DNA from: Candidatus Obscuribacterales bacterium | GTDB taxonomy: Bacteria; Cyanobacteriota; Vampirovibrionia; Obscuribacterales; Obscuribacteraceae | Reading direction: 5' to 3' | Length of the DNA stretch: 64,000 nucleotides | Assembly: GCA_019637435.1 (NCBI GenBank) | Contig: JAHBVO010000002.1 | Location: forward strand, 1,217,519-1,281,518 | Shown: piece after piece, positions 1-9,128 of the stretch | Numbering within the stretch: the stretch's first letter is position 1 | Layout: the number at the start of each line of letters is the position of its first letter | The notes under the pieces: generated by a model | Told to the model about the DNA's origin: nothing | Databases searched by the model: none | Seen by the model: only the letters and a program-made list of their open reading frames with translations | Translations under genes and position numbers: made by a program

Positions 1-780
1 CATTTAACACCACCACTGCAGCAAAAGTTGTTGCGCATGGTCATCGCCATCAGCGAAGGTCGAGCTGACAGCGTAGCGGATGTCGGAATCGATATAGGAG
101 AGCGCAAAGACAATTTCGATGAGCAATCATTTCGCATGCAGATTGCAGATCTTGTTCAGAACGATCTCAATGCTGATATTGAAGGTATGCAGGTTGGTCG
201 CGTCGTGCTTGGTGTCACGAAGTGCGCTGGTGACTGTGGAATTCGTGTTCCGGCCGAACTGACAATGGTCGGCAAAGCGCTTATGAATCTCGATCAGATC
301 GGTCGGACTCTCGATCCGTCGTTCGAACCTAATGCTTCTGTTAGAAGAAACGCGGCGCATATTATGGAACAGCGCATGCGCAACGATCTATCGCCAGGCC
401 ATATCGGTGATAGTTTGATTGAGACTAAAGACTTTCTCGAAAACTTACCAAAACGAATCAATAAAATCCTTGATCTGGTATCAAGCAATAAGTTCGAGAT
501 GAAAGTGATCGACGAACCCATTCTTATCGATTCATTCCAGAAAGTCGCAAACAGAATCAGCTTGTCTCTAATCTTAGCTGCTTTGATCATTGGAGCTGCT
601 CTTCTGATGAGGGTTCCGACGTCCTTCACCTTATGGGGCTATCCGACCATCGCTATAGTTTGTTTCGTAGCGGCTGCCATTGGCGGTTTTGCTCTGGCGG
701 TGCAGATTGCCTTCTACGATCAACCGCACGAGAAAGTTAAGACCGAGAATAAACCTCCTCGCCGCACGCTTTCTAAATGA
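1..780 (+). CDS. ABC1/UbiB (AarF) family kinase-like protein, C-terminal part
   Basis: The reading frame is open to the left edge, so the N-terminal kinase core (Lys, Asp catalytic residues) lies outside the window. The visible part matches the C-terminal half of ABC1/UbiB/AarF proteins: a helical region with the family-like stretch ending in a Pro-Ala-Glu-Leu-Thr motif, then a leader Met-Asn-Leu-Asp segment. Two hydrophobic helices follow near the C-terminus (about 570-700), as in many bacterial UbiB proteins, with a short basic tail. Family members are atypical ATPases/kinases tied to ubiquinone or other isoprenoid-quinone synthesis and act at the membrane. About 290 bases without a gene follow. 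They hold a weak hairpin (1003-1007 with 1035-1039, followed by T-rich sequence) that could end this transcript. Confidence 0.8.
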   Translation, partial: HLTPPLQQKLLRMVIAISEGRADSVADVGIDIGERKDNFDEQSFRMQIADLVQNDLNADIEGMQVGRVVLGVTKCAGDCGIRVPAELTMVGKALMNLDQIGRTLDPSFEPNASVRRNAAHIMEQRMRNDLSPGHIGDSLIETKDFLENLPKRINKILDLVSSNKFEMKVIDEPILIDSFQKVANRISLSLILAALIIGAALLMRVPTSFTLWGYPTIAIVCFVAAAIGGFALAVQIAFYDQPHEKVKTENKPPRRTLSK

Positions 781-1070
781 ACATCAATGGAATCGTTTTC
801 TGCTACTTACTCATGGGACACCGACTTTCCTTTGCTTAAGTCGCGAAACTTTTCTTCGCGATCGTGCTAAACGGGGATCTTCGAAGTCTGGCTTCTGGAG
901 CTCGTCTAGTGCAGCTCAGTTCTCGGCAGTTAAATTTGCTTCCAACGATTTATCCACGTAGGTAATGAAACCGTCTAGAATGATGAAGCCGTAAATTCAA
1001 GTGAAGCCCATCTGTGCGCAACTGCGCCAAGTGAGCTTCTTTTCGTGTTTCTTTCAATGGGGAGTTTTTA

Positions 1071-3290
1071 ATGATGATTTTGAATCAATGCTCGAATCGA
1101 AAAATAATGAGCTTGATTGTGGCCGCTTCTCTGTCGATCGGAACTATTCAAAACAATCTGGCTTTAGCAGCTGATTTTGCCATCAATAGTCCGTCCGATA
1201 AGGGGGCGACCGCAGTTGGTCAACCTGACGTAAATCCATCACCTACAGGTGGAGAGGCTCACCAACAATCAGGCGGTAAATTGCCGACTATGACCACTCA
1301 ACTCGGAGTGCCTGTATCCGACGATCAAAACAGCTTAAGAGTTGGCCCGCGTGGTCCGGCGTTGCTTGAAGATCAGATGATGCGCGAAAAGATTTTTCAC
1401 TTCGATCATGAGCGTATTCCTGAACGCGTCGTCCATGCTCGAGGTTTTGGTGCTCACGGTTTCTTTGAACTGTATAAATCGCAATCTGATGTCACCAAAG
1501 CGGACCTTTTCCAGCGAACAGGCGAGAAAACACCAGTGTTTGTCCGCTTCTCCACTGTCGCAGGAAACAAAGGGTCATTTGACCTCGCTCGAGACGTTCG
1601 AGGATTTGCGGTCAAGTTTTATACAAAGCAGGGCAATTGGGATCTGGTCGGAAACAATATTCCTGTTTTCTTCATTCAAGACGGAATCAAATTCCCGGAT
1701 TTGATCCACGCTGCGAAAGAAGCGCCGGATCGTGCCTTCCCTCAAGCGGCAACTGCGCATGATAACTTCTGGGATTTTATTTCGCTGACTCCCGAGTCCA
1801 TGAACATGGTTATGTGGATAATGTCTGACCGCGCCATTCCGAGATCGTTTAGATTCATGGAAGGCTTCGGCGTTCACACCTTCAAACTGGTTGATGCTTC
1901 CGGCAAGAGCCGATTTGTGAAGTTTCACTGGAAACCAAAGCAGGGCATGCAGTCAGTTGTTTGGAATGAAGCCGTCAAGATAAATGGTGCCGACCCTGAC
2001 TTCCATCGACACGATCTCTGGAATGCGATCAAAGGCGGTCACTACCCTGAATGGGAGTTAGGAATGCAAGTCTTCGATGAAGAATTTGCAAATAAGTTCG
2101 ATTTCGATGTTCTGGATGCGACAAAGATAATTCCGGAAGAGCTAGTTCCAGTGCGGAAAGTTGGAAGGATGGTTCTGGATAGAACGGTCGATAACTTTTT
2201 TAATGAAACGGAACAGGTTGCGTTTTGCACGCAAAACATCGTCCCTGGAATTGATTTCACCGACGATCCGTTGCTGCAAATCCGCAACTTCTCGTATCTC
2301 GATACACAGCTAAAGCGGCTCGGTTCGCCTAACTTCACTCAATTGCCGATCAATGCTCCTAAATGCCCAGTCTTTAACTTTCAGCAGGATGGACACATGA
2401 ATTTCGTCAACGTAAAAGGAAGGGCCAACTACGAACCGAATTCGTGGGGCGGCTCCAGAGAGAATCTTGCTGACGGCTTCAAGACTCATCCTCAACAAGT
2501 TGATGGCTCGAAAATCAGGCAACGACCAGAGTCATTTGCTGATCATTACAGCCAGGCAAGGCAGTTCTACATCAGTCAAACGCCTATCGAGCAAACTCAC
2601 ATGGCAGACGCGTTGACATTCGAACTCTCGAAGGTCGAAAAGGCATCGATACGGGAGCGAGTCGTTTCACATCTATTGAATATTGATGGCGATCTTGCCA
2701 AACGTGTAGCGGATGGTCTGGGAATGAAATCATTGCCGGCCCCCGCTAAGGCTGCAAAGGCAACAAAAGAATTGCCTCCATCCAATGCGTTGAGCATTTT
2801 GAAGAACGGCCCGGACTCGTTCAAAGACCGCTGCCTCGGAATACTCGTGAGTGACGGTGTTGATGCCAAGCTCGTTGCCGCGTTGAAAGAGGCTGCCACC
2901 AAAGAAGGTGCCGAGGTAAAAATCGTGGCTCCGAAAATTGGTGGTGTGGATGCAAGTGACGGATCGCACATAGACGCAGACATCCGCTTGAATGGCGGTC
3001 CATCAGTGCTATTCGATGCAGTTGCTATTCTTGTATCACCTGAGGGTGCCACCAAGTTGTCCACTGATGCGACGGCAAAAGACTTTGTTTCTGATGCGTT
3101 CGCTCATCAAAAGTTCATTGGTTACAACGAGGCCGCATCTGTGTTGTTCACCAAAGCCGGAGTCGCCGGCAACGACGACGCTGGAATGATTCAACTCAGT
3201 AAAGCGGCTGATGCGTCGACCTTCATCGAAAACTGCCGGAAGCTGCGCTTCTGGGAGCGCGAAGGCAAAACAAAAATGTCGAGTCTCTAG
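1071..3290 (+). CDS. katE: Exported large-subunit (clade 2, HPII-like) catalase
   Basis: 739 residues; decomposes hydrogen peroxide with heme. Residues 1-34 look like a Sec signal peptide (basic start, hydrophobic core, ALAA end), so the enzyme is probably periplasmic. Catalytic His122 lies in VVHARG and the distal Asn195 in DLVGNN. The proximal heme Tyr409 is in a NFSYLDT motif, at the same spacing as in E. coli HPII. After about residue 590 comes the extra flavodoxin/DJ-1-like C-terminal domain typical of large-subunit catalases. The HPII His392 that crosslinks to the heme Tyr corresponds to Cys386 here. A GGGGAG ribosome site precedes the ATG; a second ATG follows directly. Confidence 0.95.
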   Translation: MMILNQCSNRKIMSLIVAASLSIGTIQNNLALAADFAINSPSDKGATAVGQPDVNPSPTGGEAHQQSGGKLPTMTTQLGVPVSDDQNSLRVGPRGPALLEDQMMREKIFHFDHERIPERVVHARGFGAHGFFELYKSQSDVTKADLFQRTGEKTPVFVRFSTVAGNKGSFDLARDVRGFAVKFYTKQGNWDLVGNNIPVFFIQDGIKFPDLIHAAKEAPDRAFPQAATAHDNFWDFISLTPESMNMVMWIMSDRAIPRSFRFMEGFGVHTFKLVDASGKSRFVKFHWKPKQGMQSVVWNEAVKINGADPDFHRHDLWNAIKGGHYPEWELGMQVFDEEFANKFDFDVLDATKIIPEELVPVRKVGRMVLDRTVDNFFNETEQVAFCTQNIVPGIDFTDDPLLQIRNFSYLDTQLKRLGSPNFTQLPINAPKCPVFNFQQDGHMNFVNVKGRANYEPNSWGGSRENLADGFKTHPQQVDGSKIRQRPESFADHYSQARQFYISQTPIEQTHMADALTFELSKVEKASIRERVVSHLLNIDGDLAKRVADGLGMKSLPAPAKAAKATKELPPSNALSILKNGPDSFKDRCLGILVSDGVDAKLVAALKEAATKEGAEVKIVAPKIGGVDASDGSHIDADIRLNGGPSVLFDAVAILVSPEGATKLSTDATAKDFVSDAFAHQKFIGYNEAASVLFTKAGVAGNDDAGMIQLSKAADASTFIENCRKLRFWEREGKTKMSSL

Positions 3291-3322
3291 GTCAGGACAT
3301 TCGCCTGATCGAGGCTAGCAAA

Positions 3323-3378
3323 CACAAACCGGTATCGCATTTCGCACTCTTCCTCTAGCGACGGCGAGCCGGTTTGTG
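3323..3378. terminator. Possible bidirectional terminator hairpin
   Basis: CACAAACCGG (3323-3332) pairs with CCGGTTTGTG (3369-3378), a perfect 10-bp stem with a 36-nt loop followed by CTTTTG. It lies between the end of the catalase gene and the end of the convergent gene at 3429-4085. The long loop makes this only a moderate terminator call. Confidence 0.45.
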
Positions 3379-3428
3379 CTTTTGATTCCAAAGAGAGCCT
3401 GTTAGTTCGTTTGCTCGTCGTGTCGCCG

Positions 3429-4085
3429 CTATTGACCGTAGACCTGCTGGTAAAGCGAGTTATCGGTGTCAGACATATAGTATTGGTCTGGAGCGACGTA
3501 ATCACGATAATTCTCAGAGTCGTTGTTCTGCGTGTCTGTACTCTGCGTACCGGGATTCGCGCCGGTTTGCGGTTGGCTTGCCCAATAATTGTTGCCGCCG
3601 CGCGGAGCCGATTGGCTAAACTCCGGACCATCGACGTATTCATCGCCGCCCCATGCGCAAGGCAGATAGCTTCCATGCCCGGTTGTTAAACCGCTGGCGT
3701 TGCCCTGGATACCTGCTTGAATCCGATGACCTGCTGTGAATTCCTCGAAAGGTGGCGGACCCTCGGTGCCTTCGTCGCCGTAGATTTGATCGGCGGCTCC
3801 GCCTGCGTTGAGAACAAAACTGTCGAGGCTTGTGACGGGCAGTCCGTTGCGGCCGGTTCGTCCATGTATCTGCGCCAGACCACCCAGACCGGTTGGGCGC
3901 ACCTGCGGCAGCCGCTGATTTCGGGTGAATTGTGCGTTGGCACGGCGAAAATTGTTGGTGGTGGTGGAGGTGTTACCGAAAGTGCCTGTGCGGGCTTGCG
4001 AAGCAGCCTGGGCGAATGCTGGCTCGACATAAATCAGAGCAGCCAAAGCGACCACGGACAACGTGAAAATGGATGGTTTTAGCAT
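3429..4085 (-). CDS. Secreted Gly/Asn/Gln-rich protein of unknown function
   Basis: 218 residues. A clear signal peptide (hydrophobic residues 6-22, cleavage after AFA about residue 25) is followed by a low-complexity region rich in Asn, Thr, Gly and Gln with no recognised domain. The C-terminal third is rich in Tyr and Asp. It probably acts in the periplasm or at the cell surface. It is convergent with the catalase gene. The family is unknown to me; the compositional bias resembles structural or surface proteins, but nothing catalytic is visible. Confidence 0.7.
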   Translation of the reverse strand: MLKPSIFTLSVVALAALIYVEPAFAQAASQARTGTFGNTSTTTNNFRRANAQFTRNQRLPQVRPTGLGGLAQIHGRTGRNGLPVTSLDSFVLNAGGAADQIYGDEGTEGPPPFEEFTAGHRIQAGIQGNASGLTTGHGSYLPCAWGGDEYVDGPEFSQSAPRGGNNYWASQPQTGANPGTQSTDTQNNDSENYRDYVAPDQYYMSDTDNSLYQQVYGQ

Positions 4086-4152
4086 TTTTCTACCTGGTAA
4101 GCTCAGTCGACAAAGGGGCGTTTGTTAACGTACGACAATTATTGAATATCAA

Positions 4153-4170
4153 TGTCACCGAACTGTGACA
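4153..4170. promoter_or_regulatory. Inverted repeat, candidate operator
   Basis: TGTCAC (4153-4158) and GTGACA (4165-4170) form a perfect inverted repeat separated by 6 bases. It lies in the divergent region between the genes starting at 4085 (minus) and 4263 (plus). The dyad has the size of a homodimeric regulator site; no regulator is encoded next to it. Confidence 0.35.
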
Positions 4171-4262
4171 TCCAAGCGTTTTATTGTCAAGTGAATGGAT
4201 TCCAATTCTTCAATGAATTGGTGTATCGTTGTTCAAGGCGTGTGAAAAACGGATGCATTGAC

Positions 4263-4994
4263 ATGCAAGAGTTCTACAAAAAGCACACGAAGAATACTGA
4301 GAAGCCTTCGCCGGAGGTTTTGGAACAGGCCGCGCGCGAAGCCGAACGCCGGGAAGCGGAGATTTTGGATGAGCAGTGGGGAGAACTCATCGCTGAGTGT
4401 CGAGCCGCTTATAGAATTCCCCTGCTTGAAAGTGATCGGCACGCCTTTCGAATTTCGCTTGGGCTGGAGTTCCAGGAATTGCTCCGCAGGCGTGATGACG
4501 TTTTGCTCAGCATCATCAAAGACCAGGCTAAATTGTATGAACACGGTGATGTCTGCTGGGGACAATTGGTTGAAGCGAATCCGCTTCTTAGTCGACCAAA
4601 CAACGAGCACACTCTGCCGGCCGCAATCATATATAGCCTTGATCCTATCTATGATGGAAATCCTGGGACCCTCGAAAAGATTGCGCAGGGTTTATCGAGC
4701 TCGAAGAATACCGTCGACGATGATACCGAATTTGGTATCTTTATGCGGACGATAAGAAAGGATTTCGAGCGAATTTTGAAACTCGAAATGCCGCGTATGC
4801 TTTGCGACGGACGCTCGGTGTTCTACTCCACCATTTTGATCCAGCCCAGTCATTTGCCTGGGGGTCTTCTGACCAAGCGAAGATTTCCGATCGTTACAAA
4901 CGCGAAGGAAACCGAGGCTGCAATGGTACTGCCTCAACATTTCTGGCCGCAGAGGCTGATGAAAAACTGGCTTGCTGTTTCGTCAGGAGATTGA
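4263..4994 (+). CDS. Hypothetical protein
   Basis: 243 residues from the ATG at 4263. An in-frame ATG at 4152 exists, but its extra N-terminus lacks coding character and overlaps the candidate operator, so the downstream start is preferred; the ribosome site is weak for both. The N-terminal 60 residues are strongly charged (Glu, Arg, Lys) and helical. The rest is mixed, with no signal peptide and no membrane segment. I recognise no family. Its 3' end overlaps the end of the convergent gene at 4983-5516 by 12 bases. Confidence 0.65.
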   Translation: MQEFYKKHTKNTEKPSPEVLEQAAREAERREAEILDEQWGELIAECRAAYRIPLLESDRHAFRISLGLEFQELLRRRDDVLLSIIKDQAKLYEHGDVCWGQLVEANPLLSRPNNEHTLPAAIIYSLDPIYDGNPGTLEKIAQGLSSSKNTVDDDTEFGIFMRTIRKDFERILKLEMPRMLCDGRSVFYSTILIQPSHLPGGLLTKRRFPIVTNAKETEAAMVLPQHFWPQRLMKNWLAVSSGD

Positions 4995-5516
4995 TTCGGA
5001 CAGCGCACCCTCTTGCCAGCTCGCGGATTCAGTCGGTCTAACTTCGTCTACTGGGGCTCTTTTAAACTTGGGCAAGTTTACCGGTTCCTGCTTCGGTTGT
5101 GGTCTGTCATCCGGCGCCCCAACCAGTCCTTGAATCCATTGCGGATCAAGTGCTTTGAGTTGGTCTGGATCTGTGTTCGACAGGAATGCTTCGAGGCGGT
5201 TCATGGTGTTTGACGGCTTGCCACTATATCTGGGGTCATACTCCGCTTTGTCGAACCAGTGTCGTTCTTTGCCGAAATTGTTTTTGTGCGACGTCGCAAC
5301 TGGCATGTCGTGTAAGGTTTTTCTCAGAGTTGCCCTGCCGGTTTTGATGTCGGTAACCTTCCGGACCTCCTCGCCATTTTGAATAGCCTCCTGGATCTGC
5401 GCTACCTTCTCATCAGAGCTAACTATTTGTTTTGGTTTATTCTGTTGTTTTGTTTGGTTGCACATGCGGCCGACGCGCTTCAGAAACTGCGAAACCAAAT
5501 CACGTAGTGCGTTCAT
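4983..5516 (-). CDS. Hypothetical charged protein
   Basis: 177 residues. The start at 5516 is chosen because GGGGAGG lies about 5 bases upstream of that ATG; a longer frame to 5561 has no such site. The protein is hydrophilic, with an N-terminal amphipathic helix, a Lys/Gln-rich stretch and a Pro-rich C-terminal half. There is no signal peptide or membrane helix, and I know no homologous family. A 20-bp perfect palindrome lies about 95 bases upstream of the start and may control it. Confidence 0.65.
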   Translation of the reverse strand: MNALRDLVSQFLKRVGRMCNQTKQQNKPKQIVSSDEKVAQIQEAIQNGEEVRKVTDIKTGRATLRKTLHDMPVATSHKNNFGKERHWFDKAEYDPRYSGKPSNTMNRLEAFLSNTDPDQLKALDPQWIQGLVGAPDDRPQPKQEPVNLPKFKRAPVDEVRPTESASWQEGALSESIS

Positions 5517-5610
5517 AGTAACCTCCCCGGAATGAAGTCGTTCCGGCAAGCTGTTTTTCAAAATAAGTAGGATGCCTTATTTCATTACGAACGAGGCCGC
5601 GGAAGTTAGC

Positions 5611-5630
5611 AATCACTCGATCGAGTGATT
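5611..5630. promoter_or_regulatory. 20-bp perfect palindrome, candidate operator
   Basis: AATCACTCGA is followed directly by its reverse complement TCGAGTGATT. The palindrome lies in the 214-base gap upstream of the minus-strand gene starting at 5516. There is no T-tract on either side, so an operator is more likely than a terminator. Confidence 0.5.
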
Positions 5631-5730
5631 ATCCGAAACCAGCCTGGACTTAGCTTTCTTGAACTTCTGGAACGCCGAATTGCTGAGGTTTCCGCATTAA
5701 TAACAACCAGGCTAAGATTTGTTGATTAGC

Positions 5731-6171
5731 TCACGGGAGCGGCTTCTTATCCGGTTTTACAAACTCGTGTCGAGCCTTTTCACTCGCCAGGATTTCCTTG
5801 CTGTAGAATTCGAGCAAACAGCGCTTTTGCAATAAATTCGGGTGGTGTTGCAGAAACTCCTGCCAGGTCCCGGCGCGGGTTTCGGCTCGTTTGGCGTAGA
5901 TGAGTCGCGCAAATGCGACGGTGATAGTTTCATGGTAACCTACGCTCTGGACTGACGAATTATAAGCTTGAATTCCGGTTCTGATGCGCTCCAATGCTTC
6001 TTCGTAAGTTTTGAATTGTTCCATGCGTAACCACGCCATTCGTATGTGAGCCTCGTGTGACCAGCACGTTTTGCCTAGAGTGCATTCCTCGAATTGCGTG
6101 AGGAAGTCTCTATCGTCAGCGGCGATTGAGCACGGGATCGTTTTATCTAGTTCTGCGGATTCGTTGGTCAT
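5731..6171 (-). CDS. Hypothetical protein with HEAH and GYHET motifs
   Basis: 146 residues, cytoplasmic, mostly helical. Two conserved-looking motifs stand out: Trp-Ser-His-Glu-Ala-His near residue 40 and Gly-Tyr-His-Glu-Thr-Ile-Thr near residue 80. Their His/Glu clusters could bind a metal. I have seen this motif pair in small uncharacterised bacterial proteins but cannot name the family. The ribosome site is weak. It stands alone, with the esterase gene upstream on the same strand separated by about 154 bases. Confidence 0.65.
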   Translation of the reverse strand: MTNESAELDKTIPCSIAADDRDFLTQFEECTLGKTCWSHEAHIRMAWLRMEQFKTYEEALERIRTGIQAYNSSVQSVGYHETITVAFARLIYAKRAETRAGTWQEFLQHHPNLLQKRCLLEFYSKEILASEKARHEFVKPDKKPLP

Positions 6172-6325
6172 TGAGGCCGGGAGATAGGCGAGGAGCCGGT
6201 GTAGTTATTGCGCCGCGCAGATAGCGAAGTAGCGGTAACATCATAGGCCGGAAAGTGCGAAGGCGATTGCACCGATGACCTCGTAGTGGACCCGGGGGGA
6301 GCGAAGGAAATCGTACCGGTTGAAA

Positions 6326-7351
6326 CTATTGTAGACCAGTTTCACTCGATTGTTGATTATCGCGACGCAACGTAAATGCCGTGTCCGGCATGGACATTCT
6401 GCGTGGATGAGCCCAGAAAAATTGACACATCACCTCTGTCGCTGAAACGTATTTGCTGGGCTTGTCGAATAAAAATGACGCGCGGCGACCGCCTGGCCAT
6501 GCGTGCCCGCCTTCCTTTATCGTGTATAGACATACCTCGGTGCCATTCTTCCCGTTGCGGTAAAGCTCCTTAATCAGGTTTTCATCTTCTTCACGAACCG
6601 GCTTGGCATCACACTGATTGCGTTTCGTCCAGTATTCGATTGTCGGAATAACGGGCGTCGCCGTCAGCTGATAGGTTCCGACCCGGCCTGTGCCGCCAGC
6701 ATATTTGACGACAGTATCAGCCAATCCGTGGAAGGCGATGATGCTCACCGGTCCTCTGAACTCCGGCGATTGCTCGTACATGCATCCTTCGACCGGCGCC
6801 ACTGCCGCGATTAAGTCCGGTAGTTCGCTGGCTAGACGATAAGCCATCATGCCACCGTTTGAGAGACCCGCGACGTATACGCGATCCGGATCGATGTTGA
6901 GGTCCGTCTGCAGTTTCTTAATCAAAGTGCGAACGAAATTGACGTCGTTGACATTTTGAGCGCGCGAGATGCCGCAGCATTCGCCGGCATTCCAGGTGCG
7001 CAGATAACCATTGGGATACGCGACCACAAAATTTTCTTTGTCTGCCTGTTTTGACATCACGCTGTCCCATTCCGCTGAACGAGCGTCGCCTAGCCCGCCA
7101 TGCAAAACAAGAACGAGTGGCACTCGTTTTTCTCTGGAAAAACCTTTGGGTATGTGAAGGTAATAAGCACGGAACAAACCGTCGAGCACCATCATGTGCC
7201 GCGTACGACCAAATTTGATTTTCTCTCGCTTCACCACTGGCGGTGCATCATCACCGGCAGCCGCCCTGGCACAATACGCGGGTCTCAGCGTTGAGATGAA
7301 GAAACTGGTAGCTACCGCCGCAGAAAGCGTCACTCTTAGCGTGTCTGACAT
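6326..7351 (-). CDS. Secreted PHB-depolymerase-like esterase (LpqC/Esterase_phb family)
   Basis: 341 residues. The start at 7351 gives a proper signal peptide; the frame continues to 7414 but that extension is not signal-like. The alpha/beta-hydrolase features are clear. They are the oxyanion HGG, nucleophile Ser164 in GLSNGG, an acid in GLADTVV (about Asp212), and the catalytic His of GGHAWPGG (about 283). The family hydrolyses polyhydroxybutyrate, feruloyl esters or related polyesters outside the cytoplasm; the substrate here is unknown. It is divergent from the oxidoreductase gene at 7561, with a 26-base palindrome between them. Confidence 0.85.
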   Translation of the reverse strand: MSDTLRVTLSAAVATSFFISTLRPAYCARAAAGDDAPPVVKREKIKFGRTRHMMVLDGLFRAYYLHIPKGFSREKRVPLVLVLHGGLGDARSAEWDSVMSKQADKENFVVAYPNGYLRTWNAGECCGISRAQNVNDVNFVRTLIKKLQTDLNIDPDRVYVAGLSNGGMMAYRLASELPDLIAAVAPVEGCMYEQSPEFRGPVSIIAFHGLADTVVKYAGGTGRVGTYQLTATPVIPTIEYWTKRNQCDAKPVREEDENLIKELYRNGKNGTEVCLYTIKEGGHAWPGGRRASFLFDKPSKYVSATEVMCQFFWAHPRRMSMPDTAFTLRRDNQQSSETGLQ

Positions 7352-7409
7352 GACTCGTTCCCAAGATAACCCGGACAGTATATTGCTCTGGTCGGAACGG
7401 TTGGGAGGG

Positions 7410-7435
7410 GCCAAACAGTTTGAAAACTGTTTGGC
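7410..7435. promoter_or_regulatory. 26-base palindrome in a divergent promoter region
   Basis: A 12-base arm (7410-7421, starting GCCAAACAG) is followed by GA and then its exact reverse complement (7424-7435). It lies 59 bases upstream of the esterase start and 125 bases upstream of the oxidoreductase start, on opposite sides. It could be a shared operator or an RNA hairpin. Confidence 0.55.
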
Positions 7436-7560
7436 GGTTTCAAGCGCCTCGGTTTACTCCTTGCAGATTGTAGAAAGTTTGTTTACAGCGCCGGTAGTTC
7501 ACCCCTTGCTCACTTCAAGGATATAAGTTGATGATAGAAAGGACCGTCGGAGAGGTGACA

Positions 7561-9057
7561 ATGAAAGACAAAGTCGCCGTGATCGGCGCTACTGGATATG
7601 TTGGAACCAGGTTGGTTCGAAAACTGCTTGATGATGGTTGGACTGTGAGAGCAACTTCTCGTGACCTCAATAAGTTGCGAGGGCGCCACTGGGCCGATCA
7701 TCCGAATGTCGAGCTAGTCGAGACTAATGTGCTCGACCAGGGTTCAATCGAAGAGGCCTTGCAAGGGTGCAAAAAGGCTTACTATTTCGTCCACTCGATG
7801 AACGCCCAGTCAAGGAATTTTGCAGACGATGATCGCACTGCTGCCGAGAATATGGTGAAAGCTGCGGACAACTCTACCCTGGACCAGCTGATCTACCTGG
7901 GAGGACTCGGGGAGGACTCACCGAACCTGAGTAAGCACCTCAAGTCGCGCGCCGAAGTCGGCGAAATTCTCGCTAAGAGCAAGGTGCCGCTCACTACTCT
8001 CAGAGCCGCCATGATCATCGGCTCAGGCAGCGCCTCGTTCGAGATTCTTCGCTACCTCGTCGAGCGTCTGCCCGTTATGATCACGCCCAAGTGGGTCTCG
8101 GTGCCGACGCAACCAATCGGAATTGTGAATGTTCTCAACTACCTTGCCGGCTGCTTGAATCATCCGGAGACAATTGGGCGCACCTTCGACATCGGCGGAC
8201 CGGATATTCTGAGATATCGCGACCTGATGGAGATCTACGCAGATGTAGCCGGGCTTGGGCGGCGATGGATTATTCCAATTCCGTTTTTCACGCCGACCTT
8301 GAGTTCGTACTGGATACACCTGGTCACACCTGTGCCTGCCTACCTCGGACGGCCGCTCGCAGAGGGTTTGAAGAACCCTACCGTTTGCCGAGAAAATGAC
8401 ATCAGGGAAATCATCAAACAGGACCTTCTCACCTGCCGCAGTGCAATTCGCAACGCACTGAATAAAACCCAAAATTATCTCGTCGAAAGTCACTGGACTG
8501 ACGCAGGCAAAATTTGGCCCGTGGCTTGGAGCAGCGAAGCTGATGCGGAGTGGTCGGGAGGCACGGTGTATATGGACCGGCGCGAGCTCATTCTGGATAG
8601 AACGCCGGAGCAGATTTGGAATCCGTTGGTACGCCTGGGTGGAAGTACCGGCTATTACTATGGAAACTGGCTGTGGCGGCTGCGGGGCGTGATGGATAAA
8701 GCGATTGGCGGGGTCGGTTTAAGACGAGGAAGGCGCAGTCCAAGTGAGCTTGCTGCCGGGGATGTTCTCGATTTCTGGCGTGTAAAGCGCGTCGAGAAAA
8801 ACAAATCGCTGGTCCTTGTTGCCGAGATGATTTTGCCTGGCGAGGCTGTTCTCGAGTTCACCATCGAGGAAATCTCTCCTGGTAAGACCAAACTCATTCA
8901 GACCGCAAAATTTCTTCCGTCGGGTTTATTGGGTCTGGCGTACTGGAAGGCGGTTTCGCCGCTGCACCATTTTGTGTTTAACGGTATGATAAGCGGAATT
9001 GCCGCAGCTGCGGTCACTAAGAACGTCGAAGAGGTGGAGGCTGTTCTCACCAGGTGA
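7561..9057 (+). CDS. NAD(P)-binding NmrA/epimerase-like oxidoreductase with DUF2867 domain
   Basis: 498 residues from the ATG at 7561, which has a strong GGAGAGG site. The in-frame ATG at 7528 lacks one. Residues 1-300 form an atypical SDR/NmrA Rossmann domain with the dinucleotide motif GATGYVGTRL near the N-terminus and a helical Ser-Met-Asn segment after the nucleotide-binding part. Residues 320-490 match DUF2867, a START-like hydrophobic-ligand fold. The two-domain combination is widespread in bacteria; its substrate is not established. It probably acts in the cytoplasm on a lipid or isoprenoid-like compound (inference). Confidence 0.85.
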   Translation: MKDKVAVIGATGYVGTRLVRKLLDDGWTVRATSRDLNKLRGRHWADHPNVELVETNVLDQGSIEEALQGCKKAYYFVHSMNAQSRNFADDDRTAAENMVKAADNSTLDQLIYLGGLGEDSPNLSKHLKSRAEVGEILAKSKVPLTTLRAAMIIGSGSASFEILRYLVERLPVMITPKWVSVPTQPIGIVNVLNYLAGCLNHPETIGRTFDIGGPDILRYRDLMEIYADVAGLGRRWIIPIPFFTPTLSSYWIHLVTPVPAYLGRPLAEGLKNPTVCRENDIREIIKQDLLTCRSAIRNALNKTQNYLVESHWTDAGKIWPVAWSSEADAEWSGGTVYMDRRELILDRTPEQIWNPLVRLGGSTGYYYGNWLWRLRGVMDKAIGGVGLRRGRRSPSELAAGDVLDFWRVKRVEKNKSLVLVAEMILPGEAVLEFTIEEISPGKTKLIQTAKFLPSGLLGLAYWKAVSPLHHFVFNGMISGIAAAAVTKNVEEVEAVLTR

Positions 9058-9128
9058 TCGGGGTGAGACCGAATCAGCTGCTCGCGGCGTATGGGTGTAC
9101 AATGCATGTTAGCTTACGGAGGCGGAAC

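Noticed and set aside
680..961. 93-codon plus-strand frame overlapping the end of the UbiB-like gene
   Set aside because: Different frame within a real gene, no ribosome site, composition not protein-like.
3717..4082. Long plus-strand frame opposite the Gly/Asn-rich secreted protein
   Set aside because: Shadow of the real gene, which has a signal peptide on the minus strand.
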